DNA from: Ornithinibacillus caprae
GTDB taxonomy: Bacteria > Bacillota > Bacilli > Bacillales > Amphibacillaceae
DNA length: 64,000 bases
Assembly (NCBI RefSeq): GCF_009728145.1
Contig: NZ_WOCA01000006.1
Coordinates: 1 to 64,000 of the forward strand
Direction of reading: 5' to 3'
This document shows, piece by piece, positions 1 to 9,004 of this stretch. The stretch's first letter is position 1. Every line of letters begins with the position of its first letter. A program made the translations under genes and the position numbers. The notes beneath the pieces are model-generated. The model saw nothing but the letters and a program-made list of their open reading frames with translations, ran no database searches and was not told the DNA's origin.

Positions 1-87
1 CTTACGAAGTAAATGATCTTGGGGTACTAAGTCTTCTATACTTACAAATTCCACTTCATTTTGAGTATTATTTCTAGTATGAAACAC
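1..87 (-). CDS. IS1182-family transposase, N-terminal fragment (cut by window edge)
   Basis: Reading leftward from a GTG at 87-85, an AAGGCGGT ribosome site precedes about 29 codons that run off the window. The peptide contains SIEDLVPQDHLLRK, which I recognise as the conserved N-terminal motif of IS1182-family DDE transposases. Only the first residues are visible, so the catalytic triad cannot be checked and the gene could be intact or broken outside the window. The alternative of a host gene is unlikely given how characteristic the motif is. Confidence 0.72.
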   Translation of the reverse strand, partial: MFHTRNNTQNEVEFVSIEDLVPQDHLLRK

Positions 88-165
88 AGTTACCACCGCC
101 TTATATTGTTACTTATATTATAACAAATTAACGCGGTGAATTGTTAAAGTATTCTAAATAAAAAA

Positions 166-194
166 CAGGCTGTCGAGGGTTTTTCGACAGCCTG
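166..194. terminator. Perfect hairpin next to the transposase start
   Basis: CAGGCTGTCGA and TCGACAGCCTG form an 11-bp stem around a short T-rich loop. It lies just outside the transposase start, so it may be part of the insertion-sequence end (IS1182 elements often carry such palindromes) rather than a plain terminator. I see no gene between it and position 358. Confidence 0.55.
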
Positions 195-357
195 ACAATT
201 GAGTATGTATATGCGATTGTTTTCTTTTTTCATGCTGGATTTTGGCTTTTTAATAAACAGCACCTTTTAAACATCAATATCCGTGCAATTTAACTATAAT
301 TTTGGAATAATTAAGATAAAATAGGCAGAACTTTTTGTAATAGAGAGGTGTTGTAGC

Positions 358-1389
358 ATGAGCAATAAACAATCACAATTTTCGATTGGAGAACTTGATT
401 TTCATTGGAATTTAGATAAAGGACGTCTTCAATTCGAAAACGATGATGCAGTGCTTTTCTGGATTGAAAGTGCAATGGGGACCTTAATTGATACAATAGA
501 AGAGATTTCTGGTGAAGATGCTTCAAATTTGGTTTTGGAGACAACGGGATTTAGACAAGGGTTTGTAGTCGGAGAATATTTTCAAAAAATGAAAGAAGTA
601 ACCGTTACTGAAGCAGCGGAATTAGTCACGAATACATATGCTGCTGCAGGATGGGGCAAGTTTAATATACATTATTTAGACATGCAGGAAAAAAAGGTAA
701 CTGTACATCTAAAGGATAGCTGGGAGCATAAAATCTATAGTGAAAAAGGAGGAGAACGAAGTGGAATTTTAATACCAGCTCATTTCGCGGGTATTTTTAC
801 AGCCTTATTCGAAACAAATATTTGGTATGATGTAGAACATTACCAGATTGAAGGTTATAATTCTACTGTAGTTCATTATGAGCCTTCAGATATAACTGTA
901 ACAGACAATATTCATCGCTTAGCTAGAGAAAAAGAATTAGATGAAATTATGAAATTAGAAGCTCTAGTTGAGGATAAGACGAGAGAATTAGAGGCTCTGA
1001 TAACTAAACTTTCTTCACCTATTATTCCAGTATTAGAAGGTATCGTTGTCATTCCATTACTTGGTAAATATGAAGAGAAGCGTTCAGAAGAGCTTCTTGA
1101 AAAAACATTGAATAATTTGCCACCATATAAAGCGGATTATTTACTCCTTGATTTAACCGGATTAGACGAAAACATAAATAATCATACGGTTAGTTTGATT
1201 GAGCGATTAGGTTCATCGATTTCGTTACTTGGAATAAAGACCATTCTTGTAGGTATTTCCCCTAAATTAAGTAGAGTTATGGTGCAACTTGGGGTTAATT
1301 TATCCGACTTTGATTGCTTTCATTCATTGCAGCATGGTATCCACTATGCCCTTGGGCAGATGGGAAGAAGTATAATTAAAACCAATTAA
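358..1389 (+). CDS. RsbR-like STAS-domain protein with an N-terminal V4R/XylR-N-like sensor
   Basis: The 343-residue product has a C-terminal STAS domain (about 225-335) with the typical LLLDLTGL strand and preceding PIIPVLEGIVVIPL segment of RsbR/RsbS stressosome proteins. A helical linker (about 190-225) joins it to an N-terminal half (about 1-180) that resembles V4R/XylR-N ligand-binding domains rather than the globin-like domain of classical RsbR. An AGAGGTG site precedes the ATG. A soluble cytoplasmic sensor that signals through STAS-domain partners is the likely role; the ligand is unknown. No rsbS or rsbT gene lies next to it, so it is probably an orphan RsbR-type input. Confidence 0.72.
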   Translation: MSNKQSQFSIGELDFHWNLDKGRLQFENDDAVLFWIESAMGTLIDTIEEISGEDASNLVLETTGFRQGFVVGEYFQKMKEVTVTEAAELVTNTYAAAGWGKFNIHYLDMQEKKVTVHLKDSWEHKIYSEKGGERSGILIPAHFAGIFTALFETNIWYDVEHYQIEGYNSTVVHYEPSDITVTDNIHRLAREKELDEIMKLEALVEDKTRELEALITKLSSPIIPVLEGIVVIPLLGKYEEKRSEELLEKTLNNLPPYKADYLLLDLTGLDENINNHTVSLIERLGSSISLLGIKTILVGISPKLSRVMVQLGVNLSDFDCFHSLQHGIHYALGQMGRSIIKTN

Positions 1390-1413
1390 AAGTACTAAGC
1401 ATTTATAGAAAAT

Positions 1414-1436
1414 AAAACCTCCGCTATGGGAGGTTT
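1414..1436. terminator. Bidirectional terminator
   Basis: AAAACCTCC and GGAGGTTTT form a stem with A- and T-runs on either side. It lies between the converging STAS gene and the first sspH gene and can serve both. Confidence 0.8.
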
Positions 1437-1438
1437 TA

Positions 1439-1618
1439 TTACTTTTCAAATAGTCTAGACAACTGCGCATCAAATTCTTGTTCGGGATTATCTAAAAGAA
1501 ATACCCTTGCAGTTTCGTTATTGTTATTCACGTGTTGTATATAAACTGGTTTACCGTTATAAATTACATTTTTCATATCTGGAGATTGTGCAATCTCTTC
1601 CGCACGAAGCTTTTGCAT
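1439..1618 (-). CDS. sspH: Small acid-soluble spore protein, H type
   Basis: The 59-residue product starts MQKLRAEEIAQSPDMKNV and contains YNGKPVYIQHV and ETARVF. These are the hallmarks of the SspH family, minor SASPs packed in the spore core during sporulation. A GGAGGG site precedes the ATG. A close paralogue lies immediately upstream on the same strand and a third lies at 21.1 kb. Expression is presumably forespore-specific (sigma G), which I infer from the family, since I could not identify the promoter. Confidence 0.88.
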   Translation of the reverse strand: MQKLRAEEIAQSPDMKNVIYNGKPVYIQHVNNNNETARVFLLDNPEQEFDAQLSRLFEK

Positions 1619-1635
1619 TGTTATCCCTCCAAAAT

Positions 1636-1824
1636 TTAGTAGGGTCCTTCTTCAAATAATCCATTAAGATCCACTTCTTGTTCATTATGCAATTCGTCAA
1701 GTGGAAATACTCTTGCTTTCCCACCATTCAATGGTACTTCTTGTAAATAAACTGGAATTCCATGATAAGAGACATTGATCATAGTCGGAGAATTGATTAT
1801 TTCTTGTGCACGCTGTTTATCCAT
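1636..1824 (-). CDS. sspH: Small acid-soluble spore protein, H type (second copy)
   Basis: The 62-residue product starts MDKQRAQEIINSPTMINVSY and carries the GIPVYLQEV and KARVFPLDELH motifs of the SspH family. The ATG at 1824 is chosen because AAAAGGAGAG sits just upstream. A longer in-frame extension has no family resemblance and no ribosome site. It lies 17 bases upstream of the other sspH copy, so the two are probably a recent tandem duplication and cotranscribed. Confidence 0.88.
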   Translation of the reverse strand: MDKQRAQEIINSPTMINVSYHGIPVYLQEVPLNGGKARVFPLDELHNEQEVDLNGLFEEGPY

Positions 1825-1960
1825 TTTTTCCTCTCCTTTTAACAACGTCTTATTTATAATTTTGCACGTGTAAGACGTTCCTATCCAGGGGAAATTATGG
1901 TTAATAAACCAAGGGTTTAAGTAAGAATAAAAGCCATGAATCAAATCATGGCTCTCCATG

Positions 1961-2080
1961 TTAATGACGCTTATTTGGTAATCGTTTTGCTTTATTTCCA
2001 TTTGCTTGTCTTCTTCGATTTTGTTCATCTTTTCTTTTACGTTCATTAAACTTTTCTACAAATTGAGTAGTATCTTCCAT
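1961..2080 (-). CDS. Small basic protein, DUF4023-like
   Basis: A 39-residue, highly charged peptide starts MEDTTQFVEKFNERKRKDEQ and ends in KRLPNKRH. The pattern resembles the small DUF4023 proteins of spore-formers as I remember them. CAGGAGGAG lies 7 bases before the ATG at 2080, which is why I prefer it to the upstream in-frame start. Function is unknown. It lies between the sspH pair and the large LysM/GH18 gene, all on the minus strand, which would fit a sporulation role but does not prove one. Confidence 0.55.
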   Translation of the reverse strand: MEDTTQFVEKFNERKRKDEQNRRRQANGNKAKRLPNKRH

Positions 2081-2149
2081 GAGATTTCTCCTCCTGTGTA
2101 TAAAGTCTTTAGCTATACTGTTTCCTTTTAGGAGGCGAAACATACATTT

Positions 2150-5100
2150 TTAAGTAGATGGGATTTTTAATACTTGTCCAACAAAAATGGTATCCGTTGT
2201 TAATCTATTTGCCTCTTTGAGCTGATCGACGGTAATGTTGTTATGAACAGCTATTCGCCAAAGACTATCACCAGATTTAACAGTGTAGGTTGCTTCTTCT
2301 AGTGATGGTTCGGCTTCGGCTATAGGATCATCTGTTGAAACCTCTGTTGTAGAGTCTTTTGTAGAGAACCATGTTGGATAAGAACTCCATATAGAGCGAT
2401 CCTCTTGTCCGATACTCCAATGCCCAACCCCTTTTATTCCGTATTTTTCGACGAGAGCAATTTTGGATTGATAGGATTGCTCATTTTCAAACCATACCGT
2501 ATACGTACCCGGAGTTAGTGCGCTTCCCATCATGTACATCTTGGGATCATCTTCTTTTATCGTAACTACTGCCTTTGCACTTTGAGAGGTTTCATCGAAA
2601 GTTACCGTATGCTCAAATTTTTCAAGCATTTCGCGAACTTGAAAATTCGATATTCCTTGTCCCCCTACAGCGTCACCCTCTTTCCAGTAGCGACCATATT
2701 GAGCTAAGCCAAAAACAATTTTATGTTTTGGTACACCTTGTCCAATTGCGTATTGAATCGACCTTTCTACCCAACCAATACTTGCAACGGATCCCGGTTC
2801 TGATCCAGGATAACTTTCGTCATATGTCATCATCATTAAATAATCTGCGTGTTTAGCTAACGCGTTATAGTCATAGGCTCCATGCCAGCCAATATTCCAA
2901 CCGTTAGGATTTGCTGCAACGGCTACCGAAACTTCCTTAGAAGCAGGTAATAATTCGCGTAGCATACGAATGAAGTCTGTAAATTTTTCGCGATCTTCAT
3001 GGGTGATATTTTCAATATCAACATTTACTCCATCTAAGTTATATCTCATAATAGCATCCGCAATTTGCCTGGCAGCAACTTCACGATTGTTTAGCATCGC
3101 TCTTCCGACTTCACGGTCCCAATGATTACTTAAAAATGGTACAACACGAATGCCTTGTTTATGCATGTTTTCAATAAATGTGCGGTCAACTTGATAGGTT
3201 AATTTTAAGGTGCCATCTTTATTAATGTCAAAATAGCTAGGTGAGACCGTGTTAAAGGATCGTTCTGTAGCCAATACGTTGTTCGTATAGTTTTTGATAT
3301 CTCCAAAATACATGTAGCCAAGACTTAGGGTTGTGCTAGCTGTTACAGGAAGGCGAATTTGCTGATTAACATAGATTATATCTCCAGAAAGATTATTAAT
3401 AGCACGAATCGCATCAATCGTTGTATTGTATCTTTTAGCAATTGCCGATAAAGTATCACCAGCTTGAACGGTGTAAAATAATGCATTAGGGGTAATCACT
3501 TCACTAATATTTCCAACCTGATCAGATTGACTTACATAAAAGTAATACGTGCTATTAAGATCTAGTCCTTCCATTGAAATATCCAGATTAAAAATTCCTT
3601 TTTCATTTACTACGTGTGAGACAGTTCTAACGGTATTTCCATCCATATCGGCGATTTCCACCGTTAATTGAGAGGTTGGTTCTGCGCTGCCAACCATATT
3701 AAATACAACCGAATCACCTGCAATTGCATAACCACTACGCAAAACAGTTGGAGTATTAATTTCAATATCCTTTTCCAATAAAATGGTTTTTGTTGAACTG
3801 GTGTTACCTGCACGGTCAACTTGAGTAATTTCCATGGTAAGTAGTCCATCGTTTAAATTGCTTAAATCTAAACCAACTTGAAAAATTCTATCTGTTGCTA
3901 TTGCCTCACTAGTAACACTTGTTTCACCATCAGTAACTCTTAGAAACACGGTTACTGCATCTTCAGCCGTTTCTCCTTGGATGAGGAAGTCGTGTTGATT
4001 CGTATTATTTACAAAATTAGGCATATCGATGGTTGCTTCTTGAGGAGCGACGGTGTCTTTCATTACAACATGGGATTGCTTTTCACTTTTATTTCCGAAT
4101 GTATTCGTTGCTTGAACAATAATGGTAATATTGCCATCTTCTAAGGATCTGATATCCATAGGTAACCGAAAGTTTCCTCGATCATCCGATGTTGTTGTTC
4201 CCCTAAGCGTAGTAACTCCATCTGTTAAGGTGATTTCAATAGTGGAATAGTCATCAACAACCCCATCAATCGTGTAGCTTTCTCCATTTTCACTGAAGAT
4301 AATTGGTAATTCACTAATAGATAATTCAGGCGTATCGGTATTTTTGATAATGGTTGAATGTGCATTACTACTACTATTTCCTACAAGGTCTATTGACTGA
4401 ACTTCAACATGTAATTCCCCATCCTGAAAGTCGGATACATTTACGGGGATGGAATAGTGTCCATTTTCATCTGTCTTACCTGTAATTTCAACACGTTTAT
4501 TTTCTTCGTTCCGAATAATTGCATGGATATCGGTATTGCTCTCGGCATTGCCAGTGATTAAATAGGCTTCTTGGTTTTGGTTATTAATATATGCTTCACT
4601 TTCGATACTTGGAGCATCAGGTGCTAGGGTGTCCTTTTCTACATAACGAATAAAATATTGACTAATGTTCCCATAGGTATCTCTTTGTGAGGCTCGAATA
4701 GTTAGTGTACCGTCGGACAACTCATTTACATTCATAGTTAATGAGAAAACTCCATTTTCACCAACATTCGTTTCAACTGTTTTTTCTGTTCCTGTTTCAT
4801 CTATAGCGGTAATGAATACGGTTGCATTAGGCTTGCCGGTTCCAGTAATGGAAAATGAATCGGAGGTTTCTTGATTTATTATTTCATTTGCTTCCAATTC
4901 AGGTATTTCTATTGCCGTTTCTTTTAGAAGAGATGTTTCATGTTTATCACTTGTTTGACCATGTTGATTTACTGCATGTGTGATAACGGATAAGCTTCCG
5001 TCAGATAGTGACGACAGATCCATGGTGGCAGTAAAGTTTCCAGAATCATCACTACGAATTCTTTCCTTAACCTCTTTGTTAGACTTATCATAAACGGAAA

Positions 5101-6232
5101 TAACGATATCCATATTGGGTTCTGCACTTCCAACAATAGGATAGGATGCTTGGTTAGCTCCATGAACTGCCTCGAGTGAAGGTAGGATCGGAGCGATAGG
5201 AATCATCGTTTCTGGTTCGCTTTCCGTAGTCTGCTTTGGAATTTGTAGCTGTTGGCCAACAAAAATTCGATCAGAAGTTAGGTTATTTATGCTCTGGATT
5301 TCACCAACAGTCGTATTAAATCGTTTAGCAATAACTGAAAGTGAATCTCCTGCTACAACGGTATACGTCATCGTAGTCTCTTCTTCAGGAGAAGAAGTTT
5401 CTTCTACAGGATCCGGTTCGGTAATTGTTTTCTGTTGTGAAACAATTAAATGTTGTCCAATAGATATGGTGTTTGATGTAAGCTTGTTAAGCGATTTAAT
5501 GGTGTCGACGGTTGTATCAAATTTTCTCGCAATACTATATAACGTATCCCCAGCCTGCACGGTATAAGTAGCGGTAATCTCTTCAACCTGCTGTGGTGGT
5601 TGTATAGGTTCATCTATATCTGGTTCAGGAGTTTCTGTTACAGTATTTTCCTCCGCTGCTTGTGTTGTTGTAACAGGAATGCGTAACTGTTGTCCAACAA
5701 AAACAGTATCTGTTTTTAAGTTATTAAATGATTTAATTGCATCGACCGTAGTTGTGTGGCTTTTGGCTATGCGGAATAAATTATCACCAGACACAACGGT
5801 ATACGTCACATAAGGTAATTTTAACTCTTGACCTACAAATATTCGGTCTGAAGACAACTGATTGACTTCCTTAATGGCATCTACGGTTACATGATGATCT
5901 CTTGCTATAACAGATAAGCTGTCACCACTCTTTACGGTATATACTGCAAGAGGTTGCTCGATAGTGGAAGTAGCTTGGGCGGAAGCAGTTGTATCATCTC
6001 CTAGAAAAAGAGAAGAGACTAGTAAAGTCCCTACCATAATCTTCACATATTTTATTTTAACGTTTGGAAATTTCTCCTTCGCAAACCTTAAAAATTGCTT
6101 GCTGTACACTTCACGATCATTAGATATTCGGCCTAGTTCATCCGAAAATTCCGATAAGCCTGGATCTAAATAGACTACTAATGTGTATCCATCATCTACT
6201 TTCCTAAGCTCGTAACGTTCAATAGCTGTCAC
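2150..6232 (-). CDS. Very large secreted LysM / Ig-like / GH18 glycosidase, YaaH/SleL-related
   Basis: The 1360-residue product starts at GTG 6232, six bases after AAGGGAGTG. It has a short cytoplasmic-type leader, a single hydrophobic segment (about 63-80) and then four LysM repeats (about 98-140, 144-186, 222-264 and 291-333, each with YTVxxGD). Six bacterial Ig-like repeats follow (about 355-880), then a fifth LysM (about 905-950), a GH18 catalytic domain (about 960-1290) with the DGVNVDIE active-site motif, and a terminal sixth LysM. Spore-cortex lytic SleL/YaaH enzymes usually have two LysM repeats plus GH18 in about 430 residues, so this is an expanded relative. Likely role: a cell-wall or spore-cortex N-acetylglucosaminidase held off the surface by the Ig stalk. 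The neighbouring sspH genes hint at sporulation but do not settle it. Confidence 0.85.
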   Translation of the reverse strand: MTAIERYELRKVDDGYTLVVYLDPGLSEFSDELGRISNDREVYSKQFLRFAKEKFPNVKIKYVKIMVGTLLVSSLFLGDDTTASAQATSTIEQPLAVYTVKSGDSLSVIARDHHVTVDAIKEVNQLSSDRIFVGQELKLPYVTYTVVSGDNLFRIAKSHTTTVDAIKSFNNLKTDTVFVGQQLRIPVTTTQAAEENTVTETPEPDIDEPIQPPQQVEEITATYTVQAGDTLYSIARKFDTTVDTIKSLNKLTSNTISIGQHLIVSQQKTITEPDPVEETSSPEEETTMTYTVVAGDSLSVIAKRFNTTVGEIQSINNLTSDRIFVGQQLQIPKQTTESEPETMIPIAPILPSLEAVHGANQASYPIVGSAEPNMDIVISVYDKSNKEVKERIRSDDSGNFTATMDLSSLSDGSLSVITHAVNQHGQTSDKHETSLLKETAIEIPELEANEIINQETSDSFSITGTGKPNATVFITAIDETGTEKTVETNVGENGVFSLTMNVNELSDGTLTIRASQRDTYGNISQYFIRYVEKDTLAPDAPSIESEAYINNQNQEAYLITGNAESNTDIHAIIRNEENKRVEITGKTDENGHYSIPVNVSDFQDGELHVEVQSIDLVGNSSSNAHSTIIKNTDTPELSISELPIIFSENGESYTIDGVVDDYSTIEITLTDGVTTLRGTTTSDDRGNFRLPMDIRSLEDGNITIIVQATNTFGNKSEKQSHVVMKDTVAPQEATIDMPNFVNNTNQHDFLIQGETAEDAVTVFLRVTDGETSVTSEAIATDRIFQVGLDLSNLNDGLLTMEITQVDRAGNTSSTKTILLEKDIEINTPTVLRSGYAIAGDSVVFNMVGSAEPTSQLTVEIADMDGNTVRTVSHVVNEKGIFNLDISMEGLDLNSTYYFYVSQSDQVGNISEVITPNALFYTVQAGDTLSAIAKRYNTTIDAIRAINNLSGDIIYVNQQIRLPVTASTTLSLGYMYFGDIKNYTNNVLATERSFNTVSPSYFDINKDGTLKLTYQVDRTFIENMHKQGIRVVPFLSNHWDREVGRAMLNNREVAARQIADAIMRYNLDGVNVDIENITHEDREKFTDFIRMLRELLPASKEVSVAVAANPNGWNIGWHGAYDYNALAKHADYLMMMTYDESYPGSEPGSVASIGWVERSIQYAIGQGVPKHKIVFGLAQYGRYWKEGDAVGGQGISNFQVREMLEKFEHTVTFDETSQSAKAVVTIKEDDPKMYMMGSALTPGTYTVWFENEQSYQSKIALVEKYGIKGVGHWSIGQEDRSIWSSYPTWFSTKDSTTEVSTDDPIAEAEPSLEEATYTVKSGDSLWRIAVHNNITVDQLKEANRLTTDTIFVGQVLKIPST

Positions 6233-6433
6233 GCGGATCACTCCCTTTAAAAATCGATTATACATTAGTATCTCTGAATGTATTTTGGTCATTCAAAGAT
6301 TCTGTTAGGAAATGCCACAAAAGTGTTTGCATGTTTTTATAATTAACTTTGCATACTTGTTAACATAGGAACAAAATTAGCGGGGAAAATAACCAAGTAA
6401 TAAGTTTCCATTCTAAGGAAGGAGCTTCTTCGT

Positions 6434-7663
6434 GTGATTATTGCTATTATCATTTTATTATTCGTATCTCTTTTCTTTTCTGGTAGTGAAACTGCGTTAA
6501 CCGCTACAAATAAAATGAGATTACAAACAAGGGCAAATAATAATGATACAAAATCAGAAAAATTATTAACTATTGTTTCAAGACCAGATGAGTTTATTAC
6601 CACGATTTTGATTGGTAATAATATTGCTAATATATTATTACCTACTCTTGTAACAATGGTGGCCATTGATTATGGAGTAAATGTAGCTGTCGCATCAGCC
6701 CTGTTAACCATTGTTATTATAATTTTCGCTGAGGTAATTCCCAAATCGATTGCAGCAGCATTTCCTGATCGAATTGCTTATTTGATCTATCCGGTTATTC
6801 GTTTTTTGATTTTCCTTTTTAAACCACTTACGATTTTGTTAAATGGTATGACAGGACTAATCGTTCGGTTATTATCGAGAGGAGAAGAAGAGAATAATAC
6901 CATCTCCAAGGAAGAACTACGTGCCATGGTAGACATTGCAGGAACAGAGGGAACTTTTAAAGAGGAAGAGTCTCATCGTATTAAAGGGGTTCTCGATTTT
7001 TATAATTTAAATGTAAATGATGCGTTAAAAACACCACGAGTAGATGTTATCGCACTTCCACTGCAAGCAACATACGAGGAAGTACGAGATATAGTCATTC
7101 GTCATCCATTTACAAGATATCCTGTTTATGAGGATGACTTAGATAGTATCGTTGGAGTTTTTCATTCTAAATTTCTTATTATATGGTCTACAGAACCGAA
7201 TAAATCCCTTGAACATTTTATTGACAAGAACCCATTAATTGTATACGAATTTCATTCCATTGAGCTAGTTTTTCGTAAAATGATGCAGGAAAAGAAGCAT
7301 ATGGCAATTGTTTTGGATGAATATGGAGGAACAGAAGGGATTTTAACACAGGAAGATATTATTGAAGCGATGATTGGACTAGAGATTGAAGACGAGACAG
7401 ATCTTGCAGGAGAATCTTTAATTGAAAAGTTAACTGAAACGGAAATAATATGTAACGGAAAAATCACATTACATCGTTTAAATTCACTGCTTCATACTGA
7501 TATACCGGAAGAAGAGGATGTTTTGGCGGCATACTTATTAAAAGAATTTAATTATTTTCCTGAAGAAGGCGAGGTTCTCGAACGAGATGGTTTGATATTT
7601 TCGATTTTAGGTGTGGAAGGTAGGACAATCAAGCGAGTTCGCATCGTTAAGGATCTAAAGTAA
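6434..7663 (+). CDS. CNNM/CorC-type membrane transporter with DUF21, CBS pair and CorC_HlyC domain
   Basis: The 409-residue product has an N-terminal DUF21 membrane domain (about 1-140, starting with a long hydrophobic helix and the FSGSETALTA motif). Two CBS domains follow (about 175-305), containing TRYPVYEDD and VLDEYGGTEGILTQEDI, then a C-terminal CorC_HlyC domain (about 325-405). The family is linked to Mg2+ efflux or magnesium/cobalt tolerance. Translation starts at GTG, eight bases after AAGGAAGGAG. The gene stands alone, with a terminator immediately after it. Earlier hemolysin labels for this family are misleading. Confidence 0.85.
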   Translation: MIIAIIILLFVSLFFSGSETALTATNKMRLQTRANNNDTKSEKLLTIVSRPDEFITTILIGNNIANILLPTLVTMVAIDYGVNVAVASALLTIVIIIFAEVIPKSIAAAFPDRIAYLIYPVIRFLIFLFKPLTILLNGMTGLIVRLLSRGEEENNTISKEELRAMVDIAGTEGTFKEEESHRIKGVLDFYNLNVNDALKTPRVDVIALPLQATYEEVRDIVIRHPFTRYPVYEDDLDSIVGVFHSKFLIIWSTEPNKSLEHFIDKNPLIVYEFHSIELVFRKMMQEKKHMAIVLDEYGGTEGILTQEDIIEAMIGLEIEDETDLAGESLIEKLTETEIICNGKITLHRLNSLLHTDIPEEEDVLAAYLLKEFNYFPEEGEVLERDGLIFSILGVEGRTIKRVRIVKDLK

Positions 7664-7681
7664 GGGGGGATTTTATCCCCC
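7664..7681. terminator. Terminator after the CNNM gene
   Basis: GGGGG-ATTTTAT-CCCCC hairpin directly after the stop codon. Only a short T-run follows, so strength is uncertain. Confidence 0.6.
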
Positions 7682-7706
7682 TTCCATTTATGTTTGCGGA
7701 GTATTC

Positions 7707-8111
7707 TTAACTACTCTTTGAAAAGGTCTCTTTTACGACAATAGTTTGTGTGATCTTGGATTTCTTACAATCTGTAAAATCCTTTTCTTCTACTAATCCT
7801 AGCTTAATTGCTGATTCAAGCTTTTCTGTATCTGGGCGTCTTACTTCGACAATGAAATCGTTCAAATTTAACTCTTCCAATTTTTCAATGGTGTGATCAT
7901 CATCGTAACGGACGGAAGAACGAATTTGCCTTTGTAGTTTATAGTTCCCTCGCTGTATTTCTCCTTTACTCTCCTTGCCAAATGAGTCATCCAAGAGTTC
8001 ATGAAACTTTTTCTTCAAATAATTCATTTCCTGCTCAATATCTTTCTTTTGTTTGTTCAGCTCATAGTATCTTTTTATATCTTCTTCGGTGATGGTTAAA
8101 GCCTCCTCCAT
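7707..8111 (-). CDS. Unrecognised coiled-coil protein
   Basis: The 134-residue product starts MEEALTITEEDIKRYYELNK. GGAGGT lies six bases before the ATG at 8111; the next in-frame ATG upstream lies inside that ribosome site, so I reject it. Residues 10-50 form a strongly charged coiled coil, followed by a basic stretch and a C-terminal region rich in Glu, Lys and Thr. No catalytic motif or membrane segment is visible. I do not recognise the family. It is monocistronic, between the CNNM gene and the nickel operon. Confidence 0.7.
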   Translation of the reverse strand: MEEALTITEEDIKRYYELNKQKKDIEQEMNYLKKKFHELLDDSFGKESKGEIQRGNYKLQRQIRSSVRYDDDHTIEKLEELNLNDFIVEVRRPDTEKLESAIKLGLVEEKDFTDCKKSKITQTIVVKETFSKSS

Positions 8112-8177
8112 ATTTGGAACCTCCATTCTAATCTAGTTGATTTATATGTATGAAGGAGGGGGTTCTTTCATGACTCG

Positions 8178-8230
8178 TAAAGTGAATCTTCAATCCGTGG
8201 GGGGGCTTACGCCTGTTATATACGGGATAA
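8178..8230. repeat. Short copy of the AAAGTGAAtCTTcAAT palindromic repeat
   Basis: The segment begins AAAGTGAATCTTCAATCC, continues with a G-run and CTTACGCCTG, and ends CGGGATAAAA. Both ends match the complement of the long element at 50885-51045, with its middle missing. It is the only structure I see in the 150 bases between the neighbouring genes. Confidence 0.5.
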
Positions 8231-8262
8231 AATAGATAAATAATCTATTAAGAAAAAATCTC

Positions 8263-8994
8263 TTAGTTAAGTATGCTTTTTTCTACAACGATGAAACATA
8301 GAATTAATATAATCGTACAGGAAGTCTTAATAAGATCTAGATGACCGATCTTTTGCACATTCTGAAAGGTTAATTTCCCTGTGAAGCCTCGTGAGGCCAT
8401 AGCTTCATACATTTTATCAGAACGTTGAATTGCTTTTGTAAGGAGTGACGCAATCAAATGACCATATATTTTTAAACTAGCAATCCGTAAACCTCCTGAA
8501 AAAAAACGCGATTTTGCAGCGGTAAGCATCTTGTCAATATCATCCAAAAATAAAAATACGTATCGATACGATAAAATTAAGATGGTGACTAAAACCGGGG
8601 GCATTTTTAATCCAACTAAACTATTCATTAAGTCATCTAGTGATTGGGTTTCTAGTACAATTGTAATTACCGTCATTGAAGTGAAAGCTTTTATGATAAT
8701 AGCAAGGGCAAATAGTGCATGGTCTGTGCTGTATTGCCATAACAGGGGGACGGTCATAAGTAACAGAAAAGGTGTTATGATTAAATATCGTTTTAGTAAC
8801 AGTGAAAATGATATTCTTATAAATAGAAAAAATATAACTACTAGAATATAAGTAAGTAATAACATAGAAGGAGTTTCTAGACTGATGACCCCAAATATAT
8901 AGCAAATAGCTGCAATAAGTTTAGATCTAGCCTCCCAAGAAGTAGCCCCATTTGGAATTGCGGAAAACCTTCCTTCTTTGGATGCATTTTCCAT
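8263..8994 (-). CDS. nikQ: ECF transporter T component, nickel/cobalt (NikQ/CbiQ)
   Basis: The 243-residue membrane protein carries the EcfT signatures: several N-terminal helices, then a cytoplasmic loop with AAKSRFFSGG and YEAMASRGFTG, the two Ala-Arg-Gly type coupling motifs that touch the ATPases. AAGGTGG precedes the ATG at 8994. It is the last gene of the nikM-accessory-accessory-nikQ operon. The matching ATPase (nikO) is not next to it but 4 kb away. In the family, NikQ couples ATP hydrolysis to metal release by NikM. Confidence 0.85.
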   Translation of the reverse strand: MENASKEGRFSAIPNGATSWEARSKLIAAICYIFGVISLETPSMLLLTYILVVIFFLFIRISFSLLLKRYLIITPFLLLMTVPLLWQYSTDHALFALAIIIKAFTSMTVITIVLETQSLDDLMNSLVGLKMPPVLVTILILSYRYVFLFLDDIDKMLTAAKSRFFSGGLRIASLKIYGHLIASLLTKAIQRSDKMYEAMASRGFTGKLTFQNVQKIGHLDLIKTSCTIILILCFIVVEKSILN

Positions 8995-9004
8995 GGTAAC
9001 CACC

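Noticed and set aside
1825-2046. N-terminal extension of the second sspH gene
   Set aside because: The extension runs through the DUF4023-like gene in another frame, has no SspH similarity, and a strong ribosome site precedes the internal ATG.
8170-8223. A short peptide gene (about 17 codons) after a GGAGGGGG site
   Set aside because: Its coding part coincides with a repeat copy, and the peptide resembles nothing known.
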